A stretch of 64,000 nucleotides of DNA from Salegentibacter tibetensis (GTDB taxonomy: Bacteria > Bacteroidota > Bacteroidia > Flavobacteriales > Flavobacteriaceae): NCBI RefSeq assembly GCF_020164485.1, contig NZ_JAIQZA010000025.1, forward strand, positions 1 through 64,000, written 5' to 3'. The position numbers were made by a program, and so were the translations under genes. Below the pieces are notes generated by a model. That model did not search any database, had not been told where the DNA came from, and saw only the letters and a list, made by a program, of their open reading frames with translations. Below, one piece after another: positions 28,074-37,470 of the stretch (positions within the stretch are counted from its first letter, which is position 1; every line of letters starts with the position of its first letter).

Positions 28074-28166
28074 ATTTTCCCCATACTGCAGAATTGTATT
28101 AATATCAATGCATTTCGAAAGATGAGGGTTAGTGCCTAATGAAACATTTTTGTTAGATTTAAAAAA

Positions 28167-29615
28167 TTATCCAACCTTTTCCTGTATACGTTTTTCAAAG
28201 TCTGACTTTGAAGACTCGCAGAGCTGACATTTATAGGATTCTGGAAGCTTTTCAAAGCTGGTTCCTGGTGGGATTTCCTGAGTGATGTCTCCAAATTCTG
28301 CATCGTAAATACTAAGACAGGCCTTACATTGCCATATTTCCCTGCTCTTTTTTTCTTTTTTAGGTTCTGGTTCTGGCTTTTTTTTGGGTTTTTCTTCCTC
28401 TTCCCCCAACTGATTAAAATACATTTTACTTAATTCAATAAGTAGTCTTGGTAGTTCTACCTTATCTACATCCTGCACGTGAATCACATAATTTTGTGTA
28501 TTTGGGTCAAAATTTTGAGCATAGAGTAAATTGTAAGTATCGCGTAACCGCATACCTTCCAAGATCTGCCGGGCTTCATTTTTCTCAATCACAACCGCGG
28601 TAAAATAGTTGCTTTTTTTTGTAGAATCGAAAATTCCGAAAGTAAGCCCATAGGTACTAATGTCGTTTTGGTCAAAATTGGAGACCAGGTATTTTTTTAG
28701 TTTCAAAGCCTCTTCATTATCTACCGGAATATGCCAGTTTAACTCTAGCATTGAGTGCCGCACGTTAATTCCGCGCTTTCCGAGAAATTTTTCCCACTCG
28801 AGTTTCGACTTTTTTGGAATTCCTTTTATAATCAAAGATTTCCAGGGCGTAATTGAAATCTTTCCAATTTTAGATTCGGCACATAAATCACACATCGCTT
28901 TTAGGAAGTTTGTGTAATATTTATTATTTCGCCAGTAGAGTCCCAGCCAATAACTATCCATCCCAATTCTATTCATTCCTTCGTAATATGGGAAGGGGTG
29001 ATAGGGGATATCCAGGGATTTATCTATCGTACGATTATTGGTTTCCAAAGCATCGCTTAACAAATTAAAAATCATCCCAACCTCTTCGGGTTCTTCCTGA
29101 AGTATTTCCTCAATTCCATAAACAATATCTCCCACGTCCCAGGTATAGATAAGCGCCGGATAAACCTGCATTTGTTTCCAATGCGGTAATTGAATGTACA
29201 AATACCAATAATCTTCGTGTTCTGATGCTATAAAATTTAAATGCCCGGTAAATAAGGGAACCAAACGTTGTTTGGGGTCTGTGATGTTGACTTTTAAATT
29301 TGGGGGTATTCTAAACTGTTCCAGCACGTATAAATAGCGGTCGCCGGTAAGCCAGTGGGTTCCAGGAAAAATATCTGTAGTTACATAAGAAGAGACAATA
29401 TTTTCAGCTCCCTCGGTTTTTGGCGGAATAATTTGATATTTATCTTCTTTAGAAAAATTTTCAGCATCAATGGCTTTAGTGATTAAAATATCCTGCCGGG
29501 ATCCCAACGAAATAGAATTTGAACCGGATGCTTCGGCCAATTCTACGATTTCCTTTAATTCCGCAGGAGATAAAACCCCTCCTTTTATAATTAATCTTGA
29601 GAATGTTTTTTCCAT
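28167..29615 (-). CDS. Sulfite/nitrite-reductase-like protein with C-terminal rubredoxin domain
   Basis: 482 residues. The N-terminal part imitates the ferredoxin-like half-domain of siroheme reductases: IIKGGVLSPAELKEIVELAE (9-28) then SLGSRQDILI (37-46), and IPPNLKVNITDPKQ (103-116). A second half-domain follows at 251-290 (GKISITPWKSLIIKGIP), matching the L-T-P-x-Q-x-L-x-x-x-G strand of those enzymes. The four cysteines that hold the siroheme-coupled 4Fe-4S cluster are absent; the only upstream pair is C242-DL-C245. After a Lys/Glu/Pro linker (~405-425) comes a rubredoxin with Cys430, Cys433, Cys463, Cys466. So it looks like a reductase scaffold without siroheme catalysis joined to a one-electron carrier. 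Last gene of the nitrate operon, 50 bp after the nitrate reductase: an electron-delivery or assembly role there is inferred. Confidence 0.82.
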   Translation of the reverse strand: MEKTFSRLIIKGGVLSPAELKEIVELAEASGSNSISLGSRQDILITKAIDAENFSKEDKYQIIPPKTEGAENIVSSYVTTDIFPGTHWLTGDRYLYVLEQFRIPPNLKVNITDPKQRLVPLFTGHLNFIASEHEDYWYLYIQLPHWKQMQVYPALIYTWDVGDIVYGIEEILQEEPEEVGMIFNLLSDALETNNRTIDKSLDIPYHPFPYYEGMNRIGMDSYWLGLYWRNNKYYTNFLKAMCDLCAESKIGKISITPWKSLIIKGIPKKSKLEWEKFLGKRGINVRHSMLELNWHIPVDNEEALKLKKYLVSNFDQNDISTYGLTFGIFDSTKKSNYFTAVVIEKNEARQILEGMRLRDTYNLLYAQNFDPNTQNYVIHVQDVDKVELPRLLIELSKMYFNQLGEEEEKPKKKPEPEPKKEKKSREIWQCKACLSIYDAEFGDITQEIPPGTSFEKLPESYKCQLCESSKSDFEKRIQEKVG

Positions 29616-29665
29616 GATATTCTATTTAACTTTATATAGAGCGGTCAGTTAGGGCGCAGTCGGGA

Positions 29666-32600
29666 CTAAACAGCCGCCAAAATCTGCCGAACTTCGGTTT
29701 TACAACTTCCGCACCCCAAACCGGCACCGGTTTCTTTACAAAGAGCCGTAAAATCTTGATTTCCATTTTTAATGGCTTCTTCCAGGTTCCCGGCTCCAAC
29801 CTGGCTGCAGGAGCAAACCAGTTTTCCTTTTACCGGTTTACTGGTTCCTGAACCACGTAATAAGGTATCGCGCTTATCGGCCAGTTCCATCTTACTTTCA
29901 ATAAGTGTTTTAAACTGGGCAAATTCGTTTTTATCCCCCATTAAAATTGCACCAACCAGTAAATCATCTTTTACAATGCATTTTTTATAATAACGTTTAC
30001 TAACATCAATAAAAACAATTTCCTCATATGCAGGGTCGTTATCAGGGACATTAATGTCTCCAATACTACAAAGATCCAGGTCTTTAAATTTCAGAATATT
30101 CATTAGTACTGAACCCTGGTAAATACTGCCTACATCGCCGGCCAGAAAATTAGAAAGGGTCTCGGCCTGTTCTTCGGCTGCAGAGGTGATTCCGAACAAT
30201 TGACCTTTATATTCAGCAATTTCACCAATTGCAAAAATATCGGGATTAGAAGTTTGCAAATGCTCGTTTACCTTAACGCCGCGTCCACAATTTAGTCCGC
30301 TTTCTTTGACAATTTCAATATTTGGGCGTGTCCCAATGGCATAAGCAATGGCGTGTGCGTTAAGGATTTTTCCACTTTTCAGAGTAATATTTAGTTCACC
30401 GGGATTATCTTCATCGTCAAAAACAGTACTTACCTCGTTGTCAAAATAAATATTAATGCCCCGTTCCTGAACGTCCCTGGCCAGTAGTTTGCTGGAGAGG
30501 ATATCAAGCTGGCGCTCCATAAGCCGGGACGAACGTTGTACTATGGTAATTTTTATATTTTCCTTTTGAAGGGCCGCCGCCAGTTCAAGACCAAGCAGAC
30601 CCCCGCCTACAATCACCACATGTTGTTCTTCAGGTGGGAGGCCGGTATTTTCGAGGTAAGTTTTAAATTCATCGGCGTCTGCTTTGCTTCGCATCGTAAA
30701 TCTACCTGGTAAACCAAGCTGGGCATCTTTCGGAACAAATGCACGGCTTCCTGTTGCAACAATCAATTTATCAAAATGATGTTTTATCTCCAGATCATCG
30801 GTAACCGATTTATTTTTTTGGTCTATTTGGGAAATTGAACGGTCTTTATGAAGCTGGAGGTTTAATTTTCCCAGTTCAACTTCCTTGATTTTTAAAAGTT
30901 TCTCCCAGCTGAGTTCTTCCGTAACATACTCGGGCAGTAGAACACGATTGTAAAAAGGATGCTCTTCTTTTGAAAATACGTGCAACTCATCATCTTTATT
31001 GTGGTCACGATAATTTTGAAGAAATCGGAATGCAGCTGCCCCGGCTCCGATAATTATAATTTTTTCATTCGGCTTTTTATATTTTGAAACCGAAACCGTA
31101 GTGAATTTGAAGTCGGGTTCTTTTGACTGCGGATCAACCCGATTAAAGGTTAAGTTATTTGCCCGGTTAAGATCACTCTTAAGTTGTTTTCCCCAATGCA
31201 TCGGTAAAAATAGTACACCCGGCCTTACGTCTTTGGTGATTTTTGCTCGTATTCTAACATTTCCATTTTCGCTTTTTACTTCAACGACATCACCATTCTT
31301 AATAAAATTTTTAATACCATCTACAGGATTGATTTCTAAAACCGGTGAAGAATAATGTGTACGAAGTCGGGAGACCTTTCCCGTTTTTGTCATACTATGC
31401 CACTGGTCCCGAACCCTTCCTGTTGTTAGGATTAAAGGGAATTCTTCATCGGGTTGCGTAGATGTGTTATTAATTGAAGCAGGAATATTAAAAATCGCTT
31501 TTTTAGAAGGGGTATAAAACTGATGGTCCTCAAATAGCCTTTTAGTGCCAGGATGACGATATTCCGGTACTGGCCACTGAATGGTTCCTTCGTTTTTTAA
31601 GCGATCGTAGTTTAGGTGGGAAATATCTATATTGGTGCCTCTAGTCATTTCACAGTATTCTGCGTAAATTTCTTCAGTACTATTGTAGTTAAATTCAGTG
31701 AATCCCATTCTTTGCGCAAAATCACAAAAGATCTCTACATCTGCACGGGCTTCTCCGGGTGGGGTGAGTGCCTGTGGTAGATACGAAATCCGTCTTTCAG
31801 AATTTGTCATGGTACCTTCTTTTTCCAACCACCCGGCAGCCGGCAGCACTAAATCGGCATATTTTAAAGTATCAGATTTATGGGAGATTTCCTGTACTAC
31901 AACAAATTTGGCCTTTTTAAGTGCAGCTTCCGCTTTACGAACATCTGGCAAGCTCACTAACGGATTGGTGCAGGCAATCCATACCGCCTTTAATTTGCCG
32001 CTTTCCAGGGCATCAAACATCTCGGTAGCGGTGTAGCCTGGTTTTTCTGAAATCTTATCTATACCCCAAAAATTAGCAACTTCCTGTCTGTGTTCCGGAT
32101 TATTCAAATTTTTATGAACTGCGAGCAAATTGGCCATTCCACCAACTTCCCTTCCGCCCATGGCATTAGGTTGCCCCGTAAGAGAAAAGGGCCCATTGCC
32201 GGGTTTTCCCACTCTTCCGGTTATTAGGGAAAGATTAAGCAATGCGAAATTTTTATCGGTACCCACAGAACTTTGATTAAGCCCCATCGCCCACATACTG
32301 ATAAAACCTTTGGAGTGTCCAATCATTTCAGCAGCTTCTTTAATTTCTTCTACGGGAACGCCGCATTCTTTAGCTGCTTTTTTGAGAGAAAGTGAATATG
32401 CCTGTTTTTTATAATCCTGAAAGTTTTCAGTGTGTTCTTTTATAAAATCTTTGTCTATGTAGCCCCTTTCTATCAATCTTCGACCTATGGCGTTGAATAA
32501 AATAATATCGCTACCGGGAATTAGTTGAAGGTGAAGGTCGGCAAAGCGTGCAGAATCGGTTTTACGAGGGTCTACCACAATTACTTTAACATCTTCCGGG

Positions 32601-33190
32601 TTTTCTTCTTTATGTTTTTCCAGTCTACGGAAGAGAATAGGATGGCACCAGGCCGGGTTAGCGCCGGCTATTAAAAAACAATCGGCCAGTTCAATATCAT
32701 CATAAGAGACAGGCACCGAATCTTCCCCGAATGTTTTTTTATAGGCTACAACCGCCGAGCTCATGCATAAACGGGAATTGGTATCAATATTATTCGTGCC
32801 TAAAAAACCTTTGGTAAGTTTGTTGGCGATGTAATACTCTTCGGTAAGGCATTGCCCCGAAACGTAGAAACCAACGCTATCTGGTCCATATTTTTGAATG
32901 AGTGTTTTAAAAACCTGGGCGGCGCGATCAAGGCCATCATCCCAGCTTACCCGTTCCCGCGGATGGGATTTGCTCCAACGCATTTCCGGATGCAAAATCC
33001 TGTCAGACAAATCATTCGCCACATAATCAAGATTCATACCTTTTGAACATAGCATTCCGCGGTTTACAGGATGGTTTTTATCACCTTCAACCGTAATTTT
33101 ATTATCAGGGCTTTTTTGTGCTACAATACCACAGCCTACCCCGCAATAGGAGCAGGTAGTTTTAATTTCTTCTTTTAGTATTTTCTTCAT
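29666..33190 (-). CDS. nasA: Assimilatory nitrate reductase fused to FAD/NAD reductase and BFD [2Fe-2S] domain
   Basis: Reduces nitrate to nitrite in the cytoplasm. The first ~715 residues are the bis-MGD catalytic unit: Cys13, Cys16, Cys20 and Cys48 bind the 4Fe-4S cluster, SRLCMSSAVVAYKKTFG (~139-155) has the Cys ligand of molybdenum, and the C-terminal molybdopterin-binding domain contains TTGRVRDQWHSMTKTG. Residues ~720-1110 are a pyridine nucleotide-disulfide reductase (IIIGAGAAAFRFL for FAD, VVIVGGGLLGLELAAAL for NAD, AIGEIAEYKGQLFG). The end is a BFD-type site, CSCSQV and CGSCKTEV. Thus catalytic unit and NADH donor unit (NasA and NasB of others) are one 1174-residue chain, an arrangement known in flavobacteria. 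No signal peptide. It follows narK by 114 bp. Confidence 0.94.
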   Translation of the reverse strand: MKKILKEEIKTTCSYCGVGCGIVAQKSPDNKITVEGDKNHPVNRGMLCSKGMNLDYVANDLSDRILHPEMRWSKSHPRERVSWDDGLDRAAQVFKTLIQKYGPDSVGFYVSGQCLTEEYYIANKLTKGFLGTNNIDTNSRLCMSSAVVAYKKTFGEDSVPVSYDDIELADCFLIAGANPAWCHPILFRRLEKHKEENPEDVKVIVVDPRKTDSARFADLHLQLIPGSDIILFNAIGRRLIERGYIDKDFIKEHTENFQDYKKQAYSLSLKKAAKECGVPVEEIKEAAEMIGHSKGFISMWAMGLNQSSVGTDKNFALLNLSLITGRVGKPGNGPFSLTGQPNAMGGREVGGMANLLAVHKNLNNPEHRQEVANFWGIDKISEKPGYTATEMFDALESGKLKAVWIACTNPLVSLPDVRKAEAALKKAKFVVVQEISHKSDTLKYADLVLPAAGWLEKEGTMTNSERRISYLPQALTPPGEARADVEIFCDFAQRMGFTEFNYNSTEEIYAEYCEMTRGTNIDISHLNYDRLKNEGTIQWPVPEYRHPGTKRLFEDHQFYTPSKKAIFNIPASINNTSTQPDEEFPLILTTGRVRDQWHSMTKTGKVSRLRTHYSSPVLEINPVDGIKNFIKNGDVVEVKSENGNVRIRAKITKDVRPGVLFLPMHWGKQLKSDLNRANNLTFNRVDPQSKEPDFKFTTVSVSKYKKPNEKIIIIGAGAAAFRFLQNYRDHNKDDELHVFSKEEHPFYNRVLLPEYVTEELSWEKLLKIKEVELGKLNLQLHKDRSISQIDQKNKSVTDDLEIKHHFDKLIVATGSRAFVPKDAQLGLPGRFTMRSKADADEFKTYLENTGLPPEEQHVVIVGGGLLGLELAAALQKENIKITIVQRSSRLMERQLDILSSKLLARDVQERGINIYFDNEVSTVFDDEDNPGELNITLKSGKILNAHAIAYAIGTRPNIEIVKESGLNCGRGVKVNEHLQTSNPDIFAIGEIAEYKGQLFGITSAAEEQAETLSNFLAGDVGSIYQGSVLMNILKFKDLDLCSIGDINVPDNDPAYEEIVFIDVSKRYYKKCIVKDDLLVGAILMGDKNEFAQFKTLIESKMELADKRDTLLRGSGTSKPVKGKLVCSCSQVGAGNLEEAIKNGNQDFTALCKETGAGLGCGSCKTEVRQILAAV

Positions 33191-33304
33191 AAACTCAGCG
33201 GCAAAAGGTACTTAAACGCTGGTTGTTAAGCGCTTATAATTTATTAAAAGACAGGGTTTTTTCTGCTAAATCTTTATAAAACCCAGCTGTTTATTACGGT
33301 GTTT

Positions 33305-34705
33305 CTATGCATTTTGGTGGCTTAATTCCATAGCAGCTTCTTTCTCATCCTCCTGAGAAAAACGAATTGCCAGGCTAACGAGCCCTGCGGCTAGAATGCT
33401 GAAACCAATCCATAGAAATGCATCAGAAATTGCTGCTGAAGATGCCGAAGCTCTTGCTGCTTCAATTACTTCACTAGTGCGGCCTTCGTTAGCGGCGATT
33501 GCTGCTTCTTCGGCGGCAACCGATTTTATTTTTAAATACAGAGCTGCTAGAAACGCCCCTACATTACCGCCTGCACCCACAATTCCTGAGATAGAACCTA
33601 TGGCTTTTTTATTGATAAATGGAACCACAGCAAAGGTGGCGCCCTCTGCCATTTGTACTGCCAAACTAAATGCAGTAAGTAGTACAATGGCCATAATAAG
33701 ACTACCGGCCATAGAGAAGAGGGATAGGATTACTCCTTCAGCAATTAAAATTAGGGTGAGAAAGAACACACGGCCTCTTAATCCGCCTTTTTCCCCCGAT
33801 TTATCACCAAAGTATCCGCCCAGGGTCCTGGCAAAAAGGTTCATAAGTGCGAAAGCCAAAATAATGTTTCCGGCTGTTACCCGCTCCAGGTTAAAGGTGT
33901 CTTGCAGATAGCTGTCCATGGTACCATACACGGTAAGTTCTATTCCGAAACAAACCCCGTAAACTACAAAGAGTATCCAGACGCGATAATCTTTGATAGC
34001 GGTTAAAAATCCGTTTTTGTCCTTTTTAATAGGAATCCTTTTTCCCGACTTTTTTAAATCTGAAAAATTTCCTTCCGGGGTGTCCTGAGTAAAGAAGTAA
34101 TATATAAAACCCATACTGAAACAAACCAGCCCGGCCACAACCATAGCATAACGCCAAACTTCAGCTTCAGCCACTCCCAAAGCAACAAGCCCGGCGGCAA
34201 TTAATGGCATTCCCAGCCGATTTGCCCCGCCGCCCAGGTTACCCCAACCGGCGGATGTCGCATTGGCAGTTCCTACTATATTGGAAGCAAACATTAGTGA
34301 AGTATGTACCTGTGTAATTACAAACGAAGCTCCGATGAAACCCATAAACAAACGACAAAGCTGGAATTGCAATGGAGTTTGTACCAGCCCACAGAGAATG
34401 GTGGGAATGGCTCCCAACATCAACAACCAGGTGTAGCAGATCCTGGGACCGTACTTATCGCATAATTTACCAATAAGCAGTCGGGCAAAGACTGTTCCCG
34501 ATACAGCCAGGATAATCGCGTTCCATTTTTGAGAAGGGCTAAGCCCCAAATCTTTTTCCACCTGTGGCATAAATGGAACAATTCCAAACCAGGAGAAGAA
34601 ACAGATAAAAAAGGCAATGGCCGAAATCCAAAACGTCCTTATTGGAATACTTCTTAAGTTTCTTAAGTCTAACTTTGTTGCTTTACCAGTGATCACTTCT
34701 TTCAT
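33305..34705 (-). CDS. narK: NarK-type nitrate/nitrite transporter (MFS)
   Basis: Twelve-helix major facilitator protein, 466 residues, in the inner membrane. FSWFGIVPFMPQVEKDLGLSPSQKWNAI near residues 38-65 and the GWGNLGGGANRLGMPLI block (~153-169) match the nitrate signature of helix 5; GIVGAGGNVGAFLAAL (~370-385) is its partner in helix 11. The insertion before the last helix (~390-425) is Ala/Glu-rich. It imports nitrate for the fused reductase gene downstream and may export nitrite. A promoter-like block with a long palindrome lies in front (34730-34764), so it may start its own transcript within the cluster. Confidence 0.93.
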   Translation of the reverse strand: MKEVITGKATKLDLRNLRSIPIRTFWISAIAFFICFFSWFGIVPFMPQVEKDLGLSPSQKWNAIILAVSGTVFARLLIGKLCDKYGPRICYTWLLMLGAIPTILCGLVQTPLQFQLCRLFMGFIGASFVITQVHTSLMFASNIVGTANATSAGWGNLGGGANRLGMPLIAAGLVALGVAEAEVWRYAMVVAGLVCFSMGFIYYFFTQDTPEGNFSDLKKSGKRIPIKKDKNGFLTAIKDYRVWILFVVYGVCFGIELTVYGTMDSYLQDTFNLERVTAGNIILAFALMNLFARTLGGYFGDKSGEKGGLRGRVFFLTLILIAEGVILSLFSMAGSLIMAIVLLTAFSLAVQMAEGATFAVVPFINKKAIGSISGIVGAGGNVGAFLAALYLKIKSVAAEEAAIAANEGRTSEVIEAARASASSAAISDAFLWIGFSILAAGLVSLAIRFSQEDEKEAAMELSHQNA

Positions 34706-34729
34706 AATACTTAGTTTTGTGGTTTAAAA

Positions 34730-34764
34730 TTAAGTATATATACTTAAAAAACTAAGTAAAAATA
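34730..34764 (-). promoter_or_regulatory. Candidate narK promoter/operator: 18-bp palindrome and block shared with nirB
   Basis: TTAAGTATATATACTTAA (34730-34747) is a perfect 18-bp palindrome. Next to it AAGTAAAAATA (34754-34764) is repeated exactly in front of nirB (41022-41032); on the minus strand it runs into TAGTTTTT, a near match to TAnnTTTG. This points to common control of the two ends of the cluster. Confidence 0.5.
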
Positions 34765-34931
34765 AATTAATGCGAAAATTAGAAAAATGAAGCTTTAGAA
34801 TTATAAATGATCAAAAACTTAAGGGATAAATTATTAATGTTCAGGTAAGAGATACTATCTGGTAGGGGGTGTTCGAAGATAAAACTTGTTTAAGGGGGGA
34901 TTTCCTTATTATTTATGAAGGGGTATAACAG

Positions 34932-35603
34932 TTAAATCAAATTAAGTTCACGGGATTTATGGGTAAGTTCCATAAGGTTTTTTACTTCTAACTTTTTCAT
35001 CAAATTAAATCGGTGGGCTTCAGCAGTTCGCTTACTTATTTTAAGATCGGCCCCAATTTCCTGATTATTTTTTCCTTCTAAAATGAGTTTCAGAATTTGT
35101 TTTTCCCTTTTCGTAAGTATGTTTAGTGCCGGATCTTGTTTATGGGCTGACTCATTTAATTGCTTTTCAGAATTTCCACTAACAAAATTATTAACGATAA
35201 TCGCAGAAACATCTCCACTAAAATATTTGCCTCCCCCGGCAATTTTGTTAATGGCTTTAAGGAATTCTTCCTTGCTGGAGCCTTTTAGTAAATAGCCATC
35301 TGCACCTGCCTCTACGCACTGCACTACGTATTCGGTAGAATCATGCATAGAGAGGACTAGTGTTTTTAAATCGGGAAAATCCTTTTTTACTTTTTTCACC
35401 ACTTCAATGCCGTTAAGCTCTGGCATTCGTATATCTACGATGAGTAAATCCGGAATGTCTTTTTCAATAATTTCCAGGGCTTCTTTACCGTTGGCCGCTT
35501 CATTTACCACTTCCAGGTTATCCTCGTTTTCCAGTAAGGCAATAATGCCATCACGTACCAATTCGTGATCATCGGCTAAAAGTATTTTGGTTTTGCCCAT
35601 CAT
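34932..35603 (-). CDS. NarL/FixJ-type response regulator
   Basis: 223 residues: receiver domain (1-125) with the acidic pocket DD at 11-12, phosphoacceptor Asp57 in LLIVDIRMPE and Lys in LLKGSS (~108), then a LuxR-type helix-turn-helix (~155-220; LTKREKQILKLILEGKNNQE, then SKRTAEAHRFNLMKKL). It follows the histidine kinase gene by 46 bp in the nitrate cluster and is most likely its partner; the probable targets are the nirB and narK promoters. Between this gene and the kinase there is a TACG-rich string (35617-35632). Confidence 0.92.
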   Translation of the reverse strand: MMGKTKILLADDHELVRDGIIALLENEDNLEVVNEAANGKEALEIIEKDIPDLLIVDIRMPELNGIEVVKKVKKDFPDLKTLVLSMHDSTEYVVQCVEAGADGYLLKGSSKEEFLKAINKIAGGGKYFSGDVSAIIVNNFVSGNSEKQLNESAHKQDPALNILTKREKQILKLILEGKNNQEIGADLKISKRTAEAHRFNLMKKLEVKNLMELTHKSRELNLI

Positions 35604-35616
35604 ATTTCTGATTTTA

Positions 35617-35632
35617 TACGTACGAAAATACG
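35617..35632. promoter_or_regulatory. TACG-rich string between kinase and regulator genes
   Basis: TACGTACGAAAATACG has three TACG units at 35617, 35621 and 35629. TACGTA also occurs three times in front of nirB, so this may be a site for the same protein, but the string is short. Confidence 0.25.
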
Positions 35633-35649
35633 CAATTTTAAATAGAAGT

Positions 35650-37467
35650 TTAATCTTGTTCTAACGGAAAATTAAGCGTTACCCGTGTCCCTTCTCCCGG
35701 TGAAGAATTAATAAATAGTCGGCCATTAATAAATTTTACACGTTCTTTCATAAAGGTAAGGCCCATTCCGCGATTGCCGTTTTTTTCTTCTGAAATGCTT
35801 TTTGGGTCAAAACCTTTGCCGTTGTCTTCAATACCAATACTTAGGATTTCCTTACTGTGGCTCACACTAACAATAATATGCGTGGAGCCTGCATACTTGA
35901 TGGCATTATTCACAGCTTCCTGGGTGATGCGGTATAGGTTTATTTCGGTAATATTCCCCAGTCGCTGTGAAAACCCGGTTTTATTAAATAAAATAATATC
36001 CTTTCCGGTAAGTTTTGATAACTCTTCGGTGAGTTTTTGAAGTGCTGGTACTATCCCGTGGTCAGTAAGTTCGGGTGGTGTTAGGTTGAAAGTAGCAGCG
36101 CGAACCCCCTGAATAATTCTTGTGCTTAATTCTTTTAAACTTTCAATTTTGCTTTCGGCCTTTTCAGGATATTTAAAATCTATACTTTCCAGGTTGTATT
36201 TAAGCCCCGTTAGCATCTGGCCAATTCCGTCGTGAATATCTTTAGCAATTCGGTTTTGCTCGTTTTCCTGATTTTCAATGATCTTTTTAGCAATCAAGCC
36301 ATGCTGCCGCATCTTTTCTTCATAGCTCTTGCGGGTTAATTCCTCAATTTTTAGCTGTGCTTCTTTATTTTTGGTTATATCTACCCCAATAATAGTAAGT
36401 TCGGTTTTTTCTTTTTCCGGTTGAAACGGCACTATGGAAAGTTCCAGCCAAATATCTTTTTTATCTTTGGTAGAGGCTTTTACTTCTCCCTGCCAGCCCG
36501 ATCTTTTATGTGCTGAAATGAGTTTTTCAATATTGAGTTGCTCATTTTCTTTGGGTGATAATATTTCGGAGAATTTAGTCTCCATATTAAATTTTTTATA
36601 CTGAAATAATTTTGAAAATCGTTCACCTATATGCAAAATATCGCCATTTGGTGTAATTCGGGCAAATAGTAAGATTTTATCCATTGCCTGCCCGAGTGCA
36701 CGTAACTCTTTTACAGATTTTTCACGGGCTTCGCTTATGGCATCTGCATCACGGGCCATTTTTACAGCTCGGGATTCTGCGTGAATCAGGTTTTTGATGT
36801 TATTTTTAACACCTTTGGCCGCCGGTAAAAAAATGAAGAAAAATTCCAGGAGTAAAATAGAAAGAGTGAAAATTGTTAAAAATAATTCCAAACTCTGAAG
36901 TCTCTCTACCCGGGTATGTGCCTCTTCATCATATTGATTTACCATCGCATCCATGAGCTCAAGAAAAGAGGCTTCATTTTCTAAAATCTGTGCTATTTCT
37001 GATGAAAAATCTTCTGTAGGACGCCCCGGGTTTTCTTCTATTTTCAGCAATAAACTCTTAGAAGCTTCCTCAATTGCTTCAAAATAAGGTTGGATCTCAA
37101 TAAATTTCTGCTGAATTTCAGGGCTTTTTTCCGAAGCAATATTTAAACTGTCGCTACCATTTTGAAAGACCTCGTGAGAATGCACCCAGCGCTTAAGGCT
37201 CATCTCGAGGCTTTCAGCAAGGCTTTCTCGCTTCTCTATATTTTCGGTTTCAGAAAGTAAAAGGCTTTCTTTGGTGAGTTTCTGACTCAACATTCGCTGG
37301 CGTCCTGAAATATTGATGAGTTTGGAATCGCCTTCCTGTTCTTCAAGAAATTTTCCGATAAATAACTGACTTATAATTACCGAAAGCGCAATGGCCGTGA
37401 GGGCCAGAATGTATAGCTTTCTAAGTTTTATAAAGGTGTGTTGGTCTAGAGAGCTACGGGGCGCCAT
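35650..37467 (-). CDS. NarX-like histidine kinase with PilJ-type sensor, PAS and HisKA_3
   Basis: 605 residues, inner membrane. TM1 ~15-35, then a periplasmic four-helix sensor with NISGRQRMLSQKL (~47-59), the P-box-like motif shared by PilJ/NarX nitrate sensors; TM2 ~190-215; coiled linker; a PAS domain (~255-375); HisKA_3 with IAKDIHDGIGQMLTGLKYNL (~410-430, phosphoacceptor His) and a HATPase_c domain with NAIKYA, GIEDNGKGF and GNRGMGL. The nitrate-binding Arg of the NarX P-box has a plausible counterpart in the GRQRM segment. It starts 3 bp after the DUF4202 gene, so its expression is tied to nirBD. Confidence 0.9.
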   Translation of the reverse strand: MAPRSSLDQHTFIKLRKLYILALTAIALSVIISQLFIGKFLEEQEGDSKLINISGRQRMLSQKLTKESLLLSETENIEKRESLAESLEMSLKRWVHSHEVFQNGSDSLNIASEKSPEIQQKFIEIQPYFEAIEEASKSLLLKIEENPGRPTEDFSSEIAQILENEASFLELMDAMVNQYDEEAHTRVERLQSLELFLTIFTLSILLLEFFFIFLPAAKGVKNNIKNLIHAESRAVKMARDADAISEAREKSVKELRALGQAMDKILLFARITPNGDILHIGERFSKLFQYKKFNMETKFSEILSPKENEQLNIEKLISAHKRSGWQGEVKASTKDKKDIWLELSIVPFQPEKEKTELTIIGVDITKNKEAQLKIEELTRKSYEEKMRQHGLIAKKIIENQENEQNRIAKDIHDGIGQMLTGLKYNLESIDFKYPEKAESKIESLKELSTRIIQGVRAATFNLTPPELTDHGIVPALQKLTEELSKLTGKDIILFNKTGFSQRLGNITEINLYRITQEAVNNAIKYAGSTHIIVSVSHSKEILSIGIEDNGKGFDPKSISEEKNGNRGMGLTFMKERVKFINGRLFINSSPGEGTRVTLNFPLEQD

Positions 37468-37470
37468 TGT

